DNA from: Minisyncoccota bacterium
Lineage (GTDB): Bacteria; Patescibacteria; Paceibacteria; UBA9973; UBA918
Length of the DNA: 64,000 nucleotides
Assembly (NCBI GenBank): GCA_021734905.1
Contig: JAIPIB010000002.1
Coordinates: 1 to 64,000 of the forward strand
Direction of reading: 5' to 3'
Position numbers and translations under genes: made by a program. This document shows positions 25,718 through 34,079 of the stretch, piece by piece. Position 1 is the first letter of the stretch. Every line of letters starts with the position of its first letter. The notes under the pieces are model-generated. The model had not been told where the DNA came from and did not search any database. It saw only the letters and a list, made by a program, of their open reading frames with translations.

Positions 25718-26698
25718 ATGTTTTTTGAGCTTTATTCACAAAACATAAAAGTTATTAAAAAAAAATATATTCTATATTTTTTTACTGCATTTGCATTTTC
25801 TTTTGTTTTTGTAATTTTACTATTTAATTTCATCAATGAAGCACCTAGAAATTTTCCTGTAGCAACAGACATTACCATCGAAGATGGTATGACTCTTAAC
25901 GAAATAACAAAATTGCTAGGCGAAGTAAACGTAATTCGCTCACCGCTTTATTTTTATTTTCTTGTGTCACATTCTTTCAAAAATGCGTATATTCAAGCTG
26001 GGACATATTCGTTTCCAATACCATTAACATCAAAAGATGTGGCAGATAAAATTACAAGCGGAAGAAACACCAAACCGTTGCTTAAGGTTACCTTTCCTGA
26101 GGGTTTCAAAGCAAAAAATCTTCATAGTTTTTTGCCAGAGACATACTCAAACATACCTACTGAGTCATTTTCTCAGTATGAAGGATATCTTTTTCCTGAC
26201 ACATATTTTATTTCAAAAGATATGCCGTTTCAAGAACTTGTTAAACTTATGCAAGTAACATTTATAGAAAAAATTGAGCCACTTATACCACAAATTGAAT
26301 CATCAAAATTTACATTAGATGAGGTAGTTATACTCGCTTCTATTATTGAACGTGAAGCAAAAGATCTTGAATCAAAAAAGATGGTATCTGGTATTTTGCA
26401 AAATAGATTAGCAAAAAACATGCCTCTGCAAGTTGATGCGAGTCTTGATTTTATTTTAGATAAGACAAGTGAAGAACTTACTCTCGATGATTTATCAGTT
26501 GATTCACCCTATAATAGTTACATAAATAGAGGACTTCCCCCGACACCAATCGCAAATCCTGGACTCGAATCACTAATGGCAGTTCTTGAGCCTATAAATT
26601 CTGACAACATCTATTACCTTACTGGAAATGATGGTATGTTCTATTATGCGAAAACTTTTGAGGAACACAAAAAGAATAAGAAACGTTACCTAGAATAA
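25718..26698 (+). CDS. mltG: Endolytic murein transglycosylase MltG
   Basis: A 326-residue YceG-family protein that cuts nascent glycan strands. An N-terminal membrane helix (about 19-39) is followed by a LysM-like region, EGYLFPDTYFIS, and the catalytic segment ASIIEREAK with E211. NRLAKNMPLQVDASLDF and YNSYINRGLPPTPIANPG complete the family signature. It links to cell-wall synthesis with ddl upstream. Local sequence is very A/T-rich. Confidence 0.93.
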   Translation: MFFELYSQNIKVIKKKYILYFFTAFAFSFVFVILLFNFINEAPRNFPVATDITIEDGMTLNEITKLLGEVNVIRSPLYFYFLVSHSFKNAYIQAGTYSFPIPLTSKDVADKITSGRNTKPLLKVTFPEGFKAKNLHSFLPETYSNIPTESFSQYEGYLFPDTYFISKDMPFQELVKLMQVTFIEKIEPLIPQIESSKFTLDEVVILASIIEREAKDLESKKMVSGILQNRLAKNMPLQVDASLDFILDKTSEELTLDDLSVDSPYNSYINRGLPPTPIANPGLESLMAVLEPINSDNIYYLTGNDGMFYYAKTFEEHKKNKKRYLE

Positions 26699-26712
26699 TA
26701 TTCTAAATTACT

Positions 26713-27792
26713 GTGCAGACAACATCAAAAAAAGAAATAGTATTTGTAGGCCTCTCTGGTGGGGTAGATTCTAGTGTTGCTGCCAACAGACTTATTAAAT
26801 CTGGACACACAGTTATTGGAGTTTTTATCAAAACATGGCAACCTGATTTCCTTGAGTGCACATGGGAAATAGAAAGACTTGACGCCATGCGTGTAGCAGC
26901 ACACTTAGAAATTCCATTTATGACCTGCGATGCGGAAAGTACTTATCGTGACGATGTTGCTCAATACATGATTGCAGAATACAGAAAGGGAAAGACTCCC
27001 AACCCTGACGTTATGTGCAATAAGTTTGTTAAGTTTGGAACTTTTCTTAAATTTGCAATCGAACATGGCGCCACAAGGGTTGCGACCGGGCACTATGCGA
27101 GACTCGAACAAAAAAATGGAGTGAGTTACCTATATAGAGGTGTGGATCATTCGAAGGATCAAAGTTATTTTTTATGGTCTCTATCACAAGAACAGCTTGG
27201 CTACATGCACCTTCCCGTAGGCGATACAGTCAAGGATGCAGTTAGAAAAGAAGCATCAAGAGAGAAGTTACCAACGGCCATGAAACAGGACAGTCAAGGC
27301 ATTTGTTTTTTGGGTCAGGTTGATATCAAGGAATTTCTTTCACAGTACATTAAATCTGAGCAAGGATCTGTTCTTAATCAAGAAGGAAAAGTAATTGGTT
27401 CACACGATGGTGCTTTTTTCTACACGATTGGCCAAAGGCATGGATTTTTTGTGACGACAAATTCTCATGAAAGTACTCCTTACTATGTTATTGAAAAAGA
27501 TATTCAAAATAACACTATTACAGTCTCAGAAAATCCTAAGCGTCTATCAGGTACAATGATTCAGTTATCGAATGTTAATGCCATAGGAGACCCGATTTCC
27601 GGAGAGTGCACTGCTCAGTTTAGGTACAGACAAAAACCTTTTAAGGTTTTGTATACGCAACACGATAATGACCATGCTATTATAAACATAATAGATCCAC
27701 ACATTGAATTCCCATCTCTTGGACAATCATGTGTCCTCTACAGAGGGGAACGGTGTTTAGGTGGTGGAATTATTAATGATTTTTTATGTTAA
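26713..27792 (+). CDS. mnmA: tRNA 2-thiouridylase
   Basis: A 359-residue enzyme that thiolates U34 of tRNA-Lys/Glu/Gln. The PP-loop GLSGGVDSSV is at 13-22. The two catalytic cysteines are C102 in PDVMCNKFVKFG and C198 in SQGICFLGQVD. The C-terminal beta-barrel ends with GQSCVLYRGERCLGGG. It starts with GTG. Its 3' end overlaps the next gene by 7 nt. Confidence 0.95.
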   Translation: MQTTSKKEIVFVGLSGGVDSSVAANRLIKSGHTVIGVFIKTWQPDFLECTWEIERLDAMRVAAHLEIPFMTCDAESTYRDDVAQYMIAEYRKGKTPNPDVMCNKFVKFGTFLKFAIEHGATRVATGHYARLEQKNGVSYLYRGVDHSKDQSYFLWSLSQEQLGYMHLPVGDTVKDAVRKEASREKLPTAMKQDSQGICFLGQVDIKEFLSQYIKSEQGSVLNQEGKVIGSHDGAFFYTIGQRHGFFVTTNSHESTPYYVIEKDIQNNTITVSENPKRLSGTMIQLSNVNAIGDPISGECTAQFRYRQKPFKVLYTQHDNDHAIINIIDPHIEFPSLGQSCVLYRGERCLGGGIINDFLC

Positions 27793-28613
27793 TTACAAAA
27801 GCTGACGGATCCAAAGAGGAATTCAAGGCCCGCAAACTTGTTGCATCTCTAAAAAAAGCTGGTGCACGCCCTTCAGAAATTGCCAGTATCGTCAAAGAGA
27901 TAGAAGCTTCACTACTTGAAGGAATGAAAACTCAGAATATCTATCAAAAGGCATTCTCACTACTACGAAATAGCAACGACCCTACAGCGGCTAAATACTC
28001 ATTGCGTAGAGCTGTTTTTAATCTTGGGCCAACAGGATTTCCTTTTGAGGATTTCTTAGGAAAAATTTTTGAAGCTGAAGGATATAAAACAAAACGTCGC
28101 CTTATTTTACAAGGTAAGTGTGCAGTGCACGAACTAGATCTTGCTGCATACTCGCCCGGGCATAGCTTTGTGGCAGAAGCGAAATTTCATATGAATCCAG
28201 GTATTAAGTCTGATCTTCAAGTAGCGATGTATTCATATGCACGATACCTAGACCTGCAATCAACAAGAATCTGTACAAATGATACCTGTGGGATTATTTC
28301 TCTTTATGTTATTACGAACACAAAGTTTACAAAAGCAGCGATTGACTATGCTGCATGTACAGGAATTAAACTTTTAAGCTGGGACTACCCATCGCATGAC
28401 TCACTCCATTCTAAAATTGAAAAATATAGTATTTATCCAATAACAGTACTGACACATCTAACCACCACTCAAAGACGACAACTTCTAGAGCTCGGCATTA
28501 TTCTATGTTCAGAACTTGAAAAAAATCAGCAGTTACTACAAAACATTGGATTGTCAAGTCAAAAAATTGATGCTGTACTACATGAAGCTAGCTTATTGAG
28601 TGGCTTGAAATAA
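27786..28613 (+). CDS. ATP-cone domain fused to Mrr-like nuclease domain
   Basis: 275 residues. The N-terminal 85 resemble an ATP-cone (ITKADGSKEEFKARKLVASL, typical of ribonucleotide reductases and NrdR). Residues about 90-200 resemble a PD-(D/E)XK restriction-endonuclease domain of the Mrr type, with FEDFLGKIFEAEGYKT, HELDLAAY and FVAEAKFH supplying the E-x-D and (E)xK residues. A nucleotide-sensing nuclease is inferred. It overlaps mnmA by 7 nt, so it is cotranscribed, but a functional link is unclear. Confidence 0.75.
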   Translation: MLITKADGSKEEFKARKLVASLKKAGARPSEIASIVKEIEASLLEGMKTQNIYQKAFSLLRNSNDPTAAKYSLRRAVFNLGPTGFPFEDFLGKIFEAEGYKTKRRLILQGKCAVHELDLAAYSPGHSFVAEAKFHMNPGIKSDLQVAMYSYARYLDLQSTRICTNDTCGIISLYVITNTKFTKAAIDYAACTGIKLLSWDYPSHDSLHSKIEKYSIYPITVLTHLTTTQRRQLLELGIILCSELEKNQQLLQNIGLSSQKIDAVLHEASLLSGLK

Positions 28614-28725
28614 GTATTTTTGACAAACAAATCCTGATTATGTGCAATTTAACGGCTTATGTATTGGAACTTTTTGCATGCTATAATCTTTCAATATTAA
28701 TAGATGTAGTAGTTACGTAAGAAAT

Positions 28726-29256
28726 ATGTCAGAAGTAGAAAAGCAGGAAAGTCAGAAGACAGTAGTAGCATTTATTACAGGTTTACTCATCGGCGGTTTA
28801 CTTGTTTGGGTTTTTTCATCTTCACCAGAGAGTAAGGTTGTGGTTGTGGCAGATGACCAAACAGAAAATAAATCTGAGCAAGTGTCAGACACAACTCAAG
28901 GTAGCGACAAGGAAACGTCTGCTACAAAGACAAAAGAAGTTATTGGTAAGGGATCAATTACAATCACCAACCAAGATGCAGGGAACTTCGTAGCGCTTGA
29001 TTCAGTTGAATTTCCATCAAATTCTGGTTGGATTGTTGTTCGTGATTATATGGATGGTGTTCCGGGCAATGTTCTTGGGGCAGCACGATATGATGTAGAC
29101 GGCGGACTGACACCAAATTCAGTTGAACTAATTCGAAACACAACATCAGGTAGTTCATATCAAGTAGTATTTTACACAAATGAAGGCGATATGACTTTCA
29201 AACTTGATGAAGATATGCCTATCGATACTACTGCTGCAACATTCAAAGCTAATTAG
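28726..29256 (+). CDS. Membrane-anchored protein with DUF7282-like domain
   Basis: 176 residues: a short cytoplasmic start, one membrane helix (about 12-31, VVAFITGLLIGGLLVWVF), a low-complexity Ser/Thr/Lys linker and an extracellular domain of about 95 residues. That domain has alternating strands and SGWIVVRDYMDGVPGNVLGA, similar to DUF7282. Function unknown. It is followed by its own terminator. Confidence 0.65.
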   Translation: MSEVEKQESQKTVVAFITGLLIGGLLVWVFSSSPESKVVVVADDQTENKSEQVSDTTQGSDKETSATKTKEVIGKGSITITNQDAGNFVALDSVEFPSNSGWIVVRDYMDGVPGNVLGAARYDVDGGLTPNSVELIRNTTSGSSYQVVFYTNEGDMTFKLDEDMPIDTTAATFKAN

Positions 29257-29273
29257 GTCACGTCTTATTTAGC

Positions 29274-29304
29274 AGCAAAAAAGCCCGACTTGGGCTTTTT
29301 TGCT
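29274..29304 (+). terminator. Terminator
   Basis: AGCAAAAAAGCCC/GGGCTTTTTTGCT, 13-bp stem with a 5-nt loop and six T in the 3' arm. Confidence 0.85.
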
Positions 29305-29339
29305 ACTTGAAACACGTGAGGTGTTATACTAATAACTAT

Positions 29340-30125
29340 ATGAGTACATTTGTGAAAAAGTATAACCCCAATCGAAATGCTGACTGGAACTATGGCGGTA
29401 CTAAATGGAGGCTTTCGCGTTCAAAAATTGATTTGTTCTTGGAATGTCCACGGTGTTTTTATATTGACAATAAACTAGGAACAGCACGGCCACGTGGTCC
29501 AGCATTTACGCTCAACGTTGCGGTTGATGCTCTCTTTAAGAAAGAGTTTGATATCTACAGAAAGAACAAGGCACCTCATCCACTTATGCAAAAGTACAAA
29601 ATTGATGCAATTCCATTTGAGCATAAAGCACTCAATACGTGGCGTGAAAACTTTGAAGGAATTGATTTCAAACATGAACCAACAGGATTTACTGTTTCCG
29701 GTGCAATTGACGATGTCTGGATTACTCCTGAAAAAAAACTCATTGTGGTTGACTATAAGGCAACGGCAAAAGAAGGCACAATCGTGACACTTGCTGACTC
29801 AGCATGGGAAGACCAGTACAAACGGCAAATAGGAGTTTATCAATGGCTATTTTTACAGAACGGCTTTGAAGTAGACTCAGTGGGGTATTTTGTATATGCA
29901 AACGGTAGTTCAGAGCCGAATGAATTTAATAATGTACTCACATTTGAAACCACACTTGTACCCTGTGAAGGTGACCATACCTGGATAGAACCAACACTTC
30001 AAGAAATTAAGGAATGTCTTGAAAATTCGACATACCCTGCTTCAGGAAATGGATGTGAGTTTTGTTCTTACCGAGAGGCATGTGGTAAAAAATTGCAGGA
30101 TATTTATAAAAATGAAAAAAAGTAG
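29340..30125 (+). CDS. PD-(D/E)XK nuclease, RecB/Cas4-like with Cys cluster
   Basis: A 261-residue single-domain nuclease. C36 (and C39) in ECPRCF, then GAIDDVW (D124/D125), VVDYKAT (D138, K140) and a C-terminal C239-x2-C242-x5-C248 cluster match Cas4/AddB-type nucleases with a 4Fe-4S cluster. No CRISPR array or cas gene is in the window, so DNA repair is more likely than adaptation. The ATG at 29340 is preferred over 29307. It overlaps the alkyltransferase gene by 14 nt, which supports a repair role. Confidence 0.85.
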   Translation: MSTFVKKYNPNRNADWNYGGTKWRLSRSKIDLFLECPRCFYIDNKLGTARPRGPAFTLNVAVDALFKKEFDIYRKNKAPHPLMQKYKIDAIPFEHKALNTWRENFEGIDFKHEPTGFTVSGAIDDVWITPEKKLIVVDYKATAKEGTIVTLADSAWEDQYKRQIGVYQWLFLQNGFEVDSVGYFVYANGSSEPNEFNNVLTFETTLVPCEGDHTWIEPTLQEIKECLENSTYPASGNGCEFCSYREACGKKLQDIYKNEKK

Positions 30126-30384
30126 TACCTCATTTGCCGATACTGTAAGGCTTATAGTTCGAAAAATTCCTTCAGGTAAAACTATGAGTTATAAAGAAGT
30201 CGCCGGAGCAGCAGGAAGCCCTAAGGCAGCCAGAGCAGTTGCTCGTGTTATGGCTATGAATTATGATGAAACTATACCCTGCCATAGAGTAGTCTGTTCA
30301 AATGGTACTCTCGGTGGGTATAATAGAGGAGGATCAATTACAAAAGGCATCTTATTACAACGAGAAGGCGTAACCTTACGATAA
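30112..30384 (+). CDS. MGMT/Ogt-family DNA alkyltransferase, single domain
   Basis: 90 residues covering only the C-terminal DNA-binding domain of O6-alkylguanine DNA alkyltransferases. The MSYKEVAGAAGSPKAARAV helix-turn-helix precedes IPCHRVV, where C57 is the acceptor cysteine. Because the Cys is kept, this is not a Trp-type alkyltransferase-like protein and may be active, though it lacks the N-terminal domain. It starts inside the nuclease gene. Confidence 0.88.
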   Translation: MKKSSTSFADTVRLIVRKIPSGKTMSYKEVAGAAGSPKAARAVARVMAMNYDETIPCHRVVCSNGTLGGYNRGGSITKGILLQREGVTLR

Positions 30385-30385
30385 T

Positions 30386-30766
30386 ATGAATAATTCAAAC
30401 TCACTTTCAAACGACACAACGCGACGCTTAGATCGTGATATAGAGACAATCCAGAGATCACTTGTTGATATTCAACGTGACATCGAAGAACTTAAGCGAG
30501 GAGTATCTGATAAAGAGTGGAAGGAAAGAGAGATCGATTCTGAAAAAACAGCAGCTGAGCGAAAGCTTAAGGAAGCACAGCAAGTATTTACAGATTCTGA
30601 AAGGAGACATAAGGATTTCAAAGAAACTATCAGACTCCAGATGCGCGGTCTAGAAGATACAATACGAAAGCAGACTGAGCTCACCCATAGACTTAGTGAC
30701 TACCAAAAAAAGAGAGATGCTGAAACCTCATATTTAATTCGACAATCTTCAGGTGGTCGTCATTAG
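30386..30766 (+). CDS. Coiled-coil hypothetical protein (126 aa)
   Basis: Almost entirely charged heptad-like sequence (RDIETIQRSLVDIQRDIEEL and later helices), predicted as a long coiled coil with no membrane segment. No family recognised. It starts 1 nt after the alkyltransferase and ends 9 bp before the HD gene, so it belongs to the same operon. Confidence 0.65.
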   Translation: MNNSNSLSNDTTRRLDRDIETIQRSLVDIQRDIEELKRGVSDKEWKEREIDSEKTAAERKLKEAQQVFTDSERRHKDFKETIRLQMRGLEDTIRKQTELTHRLSDYQKKRDAETSYLIRQSSGGRH

Positions 30767-30775
30767 AATTTATTC

Positions 30776-31372
30776 ATGAGTTATTCTTACGCTGTTGAAC
30801 AAGCAATTAGAGCTGCATCTGTATTACATAAAGATCAGGTTCGGAAAGGGAAGGTCCCATATCCTTATGTAACACATCTTTTTGCTGTTGCAATGATTGT
30901 TTCTGACTACACATCTGACGAGAATACTATTGTTGCAGCACTTCTTCATGACACACTTGAAGACACTGACTACACGGAAGCGGAGCTTGAGGACGACTTT
31001 GGCGGTGATGTGAAAGATATTGTACTCTCAGTCACTGAGCCGTCTCTTAAAACTGATGATAAATCTGGCGTCTCAGAGCAGAAGAAGCAATACCTCAAGC
31101 AACTCAAGGTAGCCTCCGAACGAGCACTCGTTGTTGCTGCGGCAGACAAAATTCATAATATGCGTTCTATCGTTGAGGAATATTATGATAATCATTCAGA
31201 ATTTATCGCAGATTTTGGATCATCATTTGATGATCGGATGTATATGTACCAAGAGATCAGCAATACACTCAACCGAAATCTAAAAAATGCTATACTGTCC
31301 GAGTTCAATAGTGTCTTTACAGAATATAAAAATTTTATACAAGATGTCGAAAAAAAGAGAAACGAATACTAA
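30776..31372 (+). CDS. HD-domain protein, (p)ppGpp hydrolase-like
   Basis: A 198-residue RelA/SpoT-type HD domain without a synthetase domain, like MESH1 and small alarmone hydrolases. Metal and catalytic residues are seen at H34 (THLF), H58-D59 (LLHD), E62-D63 (LED) and a later Asp in AAADKIHNMRS. Alarmone or nucleotide hydrolysis is inferred. It overlaps the M16 gene by 29 nt. Confidence 0.85.
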   Translation: MSYSYAVEQAIRAASVLHKDQVRKGKVPYPYVTHLFAVAMIVSDYTSDENTIVAALLHDTLEDTDYTEAELEDDFGGDVKDIVLSVTEPSLKTDDKSGVSEQKKQYLKQLKVASERALVVAAADKIHNMRSIVEEYYDNHSEFIADFGSSFDDRMYMYQEISNTLNRNLKNAILSEFNSVFTEYKNFIQDVEKKRNEY

Positions 31373-32669
31373 CAAATTTTCTACAACAAAAAGTCCTTCT
31401 CTTGCAAAAATTCGTAGTTATAATGAGGTTACTGAATACAAGATCAGAACAAATGGTTTAACTGTGCTTTATGTGCACAAGCCAGGATCTAGTGTTGTTA
31501 CAAGCAACATTATGTATAAAGTCGGCTCGCGAGATGAAAAAAGAGGTGAGACAGGCATTGCACACATGCTTGAACATATGGTTTTTAAACCTACGTCTCA
31601 TGACGTCAAACGAAAAACCGATTCAGCTGCAATGGTTTTTGAAAGTGAGACAGGTGCTATAGTCAACGCAAATACATGGAAAGACCGAACGACCTACTAT
31701 TTCTCTTACCCATCAGAGCATTTTGACAGGGCATTACGAATAGAGGCAGAGCGCATGCATGGAGTAATTCTTACTGACAAACAGTTTAAACCTGAGCGTA
31801 CAAATGTACTCAGTGAGTATGATATGTATGCCGGTGAAGAAGAATTTGCTCTTTCAGTCCAGATGTCAAATGTTGCTTTTCAGTCCCATCCATATGGTCA
31901 TGAAACTATAGGCTTCCGAGAAGATATCGAAGCATATACGACTGAGATGCTTCAAACATTTTATGAGACCTACTATGCTCCCAACAATGCTGTACTTACT
32001 GTTATTGGTGACGTTACTGAAGCAATAATGAAGAAGGCTGTCCTTAAACATTTTGGTTTGCTGACACCCTCTTTGAAACTTACTCCACGCATAAAAATTA
32101 CAGAGCCAAAGCAAGAGGGTCTACGTACAATTACCATTAAGCGTAAGTCTTCAACAAATGTTTACGCGTTAGGTATCCTGAATGACGGCTTTCCTCAAAA
32201 AGGATGGTTCGAAACAATGGCTATTTTAGATATGCTTGCGGGAGGCACAGATAGCATCCTTCATAAAAAATTAGTCGACACTGGCCTTGCTACACAGATT
32301 CAAACATCGATAGAACCTCTGCAAGACAAAAATCTTGCAACTATATTTGTAATACTAAGTACAAAAGCAACGAACGAAAAAATCCACACAATCATCCAAA
32401 ACACCATCAAATCACTTACACTCAAGATAATTAAGCCATATCTAAAGAAAACTACTGCGAAAGCACTCGTTGGGGAGTATACAACCCGAGAAAGTAGCCT
32501 CGGTTACACCGCAGAGCTCGTAGAATACATTAGTGCTGGGGCACCTGAGCAGTTTTTTGCAACTGAAAAACTATTAACCAGTATCACTCCTAGAGACATT
32601 CTCATTCGAGCCAAATCTGTCTTTGATGAGTCACAAATAACCATCGGCTATTTCATTGGAACACCATAA
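31344..32669 (+). CDS. M16 peptidase, catalytic subunit
   Basis: A 441-residue insulinase-family peptidase with the inverted zinc motif H74-M-L-E77-H78 (AHMLEHM) and a downstream Glu in the RIEAERMHG helix. The start at 31344 fits homology; longer readings run into the HD gene. The next gene is an M16 homologue without the zinc motif, so the two likely form a heterodimer, as in mitochondrial processing peptidase. No signal peptide is seen, so a cytoplasmic oligopeptidase is likely. Confidence 0.9.
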   Translation: MSKKRETNTNKFSTTKSPSLAKIRSYNEVTEYKIRTNGLTVLYVHKPGSSVVTSNIMYKVGSRDEKRGETGIAHMLEHMVFKPTSHDVKRKTDSAAMVFESETGAIVNANTWKDRTTYYFSYPSEHFDRALRIEAERMHGVILTDKQFKPERTNVLSEYDMYAGEEEFALSVQMSNVAFQSHPYGHETIGFREDIEAYTTEMLQTFYETYYAPNNAVLTVIGDVTEAIMKKAVLKHFGLLTPSLKLTPRIKITEPKQEGLRTITIKRKSSTNVYALGILNDGFPQKGWFETMAILDMLAGGTDSILHKKLVDTGLATQIQTSIEPLQDKNLATIFVILSTKATNEKIHTIIQNTIKSLTLKIIKPYLKKTTAKALVGEYTTRESSLGYTAELVEYISAGAPEQFFATEKLLTSITPRDILIRAKSVFDESQITIGYFIGTP

Positions 32670-32672
32670 TTT

Positions 32673-33962
32673 ATGCACACAACATCAAAACAAACAAACG
32701 GCGTGTCAGCAGTAAGAATCATTCGTGATAATGAACGTCTTGCTGTGTGTAAAATCTCCATTCCAAATAAAGATGCCCATTCACCAAAGAATGATGTTTT
32801 ACGAACCATATATTCAGAGCTGCTTTTGTCTGGATCCAAAGACTTTTCACGCGAGACACTACATGATGCTCTTGCCAAACTTGGTTCAGAAATATGTGTT
32901 CACGCTGACGCAAAAAATATTAGTATCTCATTAGATGCACTTGATATTACTCTCACGAAGACACTTAAAATTCTTACAAATGTCATCATATTCCCGACGT
33001 TTAAAGACTCTGAGCTAAAACAAGTAAAAGAACATCTTATAAATTCTTTAGTTTTAGAAAAGGAAAATGCTCGTTCACGAGCTCATCAACAATTTGTATC
33101 AGCACTCACAAGCGTAGATGATTTTAGACACCCCTTCAGTATTGACACTCTTATTTCAGAGGTGGCACAAATTAATCGTGACGATATTAAAGCATTCCAC
33201 ACTTCTCTCTGGAGGCAGAACTGGCTCCTCACGTCAGGTGGAACTGATAAAACATGCGCTACGATTGAAAACATTGTGATAAACATTAGAAGATGTGACG
33301 ATACACAAGTAATGGAAGCACCAATTAAGTTAACTGGACTCTCTGTGTCCCGTTGCACACTTTCCCTTATTGACATCCCACACCGACAAAATATTGAATT
33401 CAGCATCGGAAATGTGCTTCCATTATTCAGAAGTGACCCTGATTTTCCAGCATTTTCTTTCGGCTTTAATGTTCTAGCTTTACCGGGCTTTTCTGGTCGA
33501 CTTATGAGTACTGTTCGAGCAAAAGAAGGTCTTACGTACTCAATTTATGGATATATTGAATCATGCACCCTGAGCGAACAAGGTTTTTGGAGGATTGTTA
33601 CTTTTTTCAGCCCTAAGGATGTAGAAAAAGGAATTATGTCTACCACAAGAGAAATAACTCGTATGTGTGAAAAGGGAATGTCAAATGATGAATTGAGAAG
33701 GTTCAAGGCAATCTTACATACTCGATTTGTTCTCGCTGAGGATTCACTTCTAAAGAAGGTGAGTGAGGCTCATTCACTTTCATTGATCGGTTTTTCTCAA
33801 CAAGATTTTACCAAGTATAAACAAGACATTGAAAATATGACTGTTGCAAAAGTTAATACCGCAATGAAAAAATACCTGAGCCCAAAGGCAATTGTTTTCA
33901 GTGGCGCCGGCCCAACTCAAAGTATTACGAAGGTGCTCAAGAAAGCTATATCCCGAATATAA
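32673..33962 (+). CDS. M16 peptidase-like, non-catalytic partner subunit
   Basis: 429 residues with the M16 fold, but the HxxEH motif is absent; SELLLSGSKDF stands in its place. The C-terminal half keeps LPGFSGRLMSTVRAKEGLTYSIYGY, the Arg/Tyr substrate-binding pair supplied in trans by the non-catalytic subunit in heterodimeric M16B enzymes. It lies 3 nt after the catalytic gene. Confidence 0.88.
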   Translation: MHTTSKQTNGVSAVRIIRDNERLAVCKISIPNKDAHSPKNDVLRTIYSELLLSGSKDFSRETLHDALAKLGSEICVHADAKNISISLDALDITLTKTLKILTNVIIFPTFKDSELKQVKEHLINSLVLEKENARSRAHQQFVSALTSVDDFRHPFSIDTLISEVAQINRDDIKAFHTSLWRQNWLLTSGGTDKTCATIENIVINIRRCDDTQVMEAPIKLTGLSVSRCTLSLIDIPHRQNIEFSIGNVLPLFRSDPDFPAFSFGFNVLALPGFSGRLMSTVRAKEGLTYSIYGYIESCTLSEQGFWRIVTFFSPKDVEKGIMSTTREITRMCEKGMSNDELRRFKAILHTRFVLAEDSLLKKVSEAHSLSLIGFSQQDFTKYKQDIENMTVAKVNTAMKKYLSPKAIVFSGAGPTQSITKVLKKAISRI

Positions 33963-34079
33963 ACGAGCTATATACTAGCTCTCGTACACTTGAGTCTAAA
34001 ATGATTTTGCTCTGGGAAAGTGCTTTGACACTTTATGGGCTAGAAAGAATTCCTTTAATCTTGTATAGTAGCTAACATT

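Noticed and set aside
29340..30125. CRISPR-Cas locus, because of the Cas4-like nuclease
   Set aside because: No repeat array or other cas gene is visible anywhere in the window.
31287..31343. Longer N-terminus for the M16 catalytic gene
   Set aside because: It overlaps the HD gene further and shows no peptidase homology; the start at 31344 fits better.
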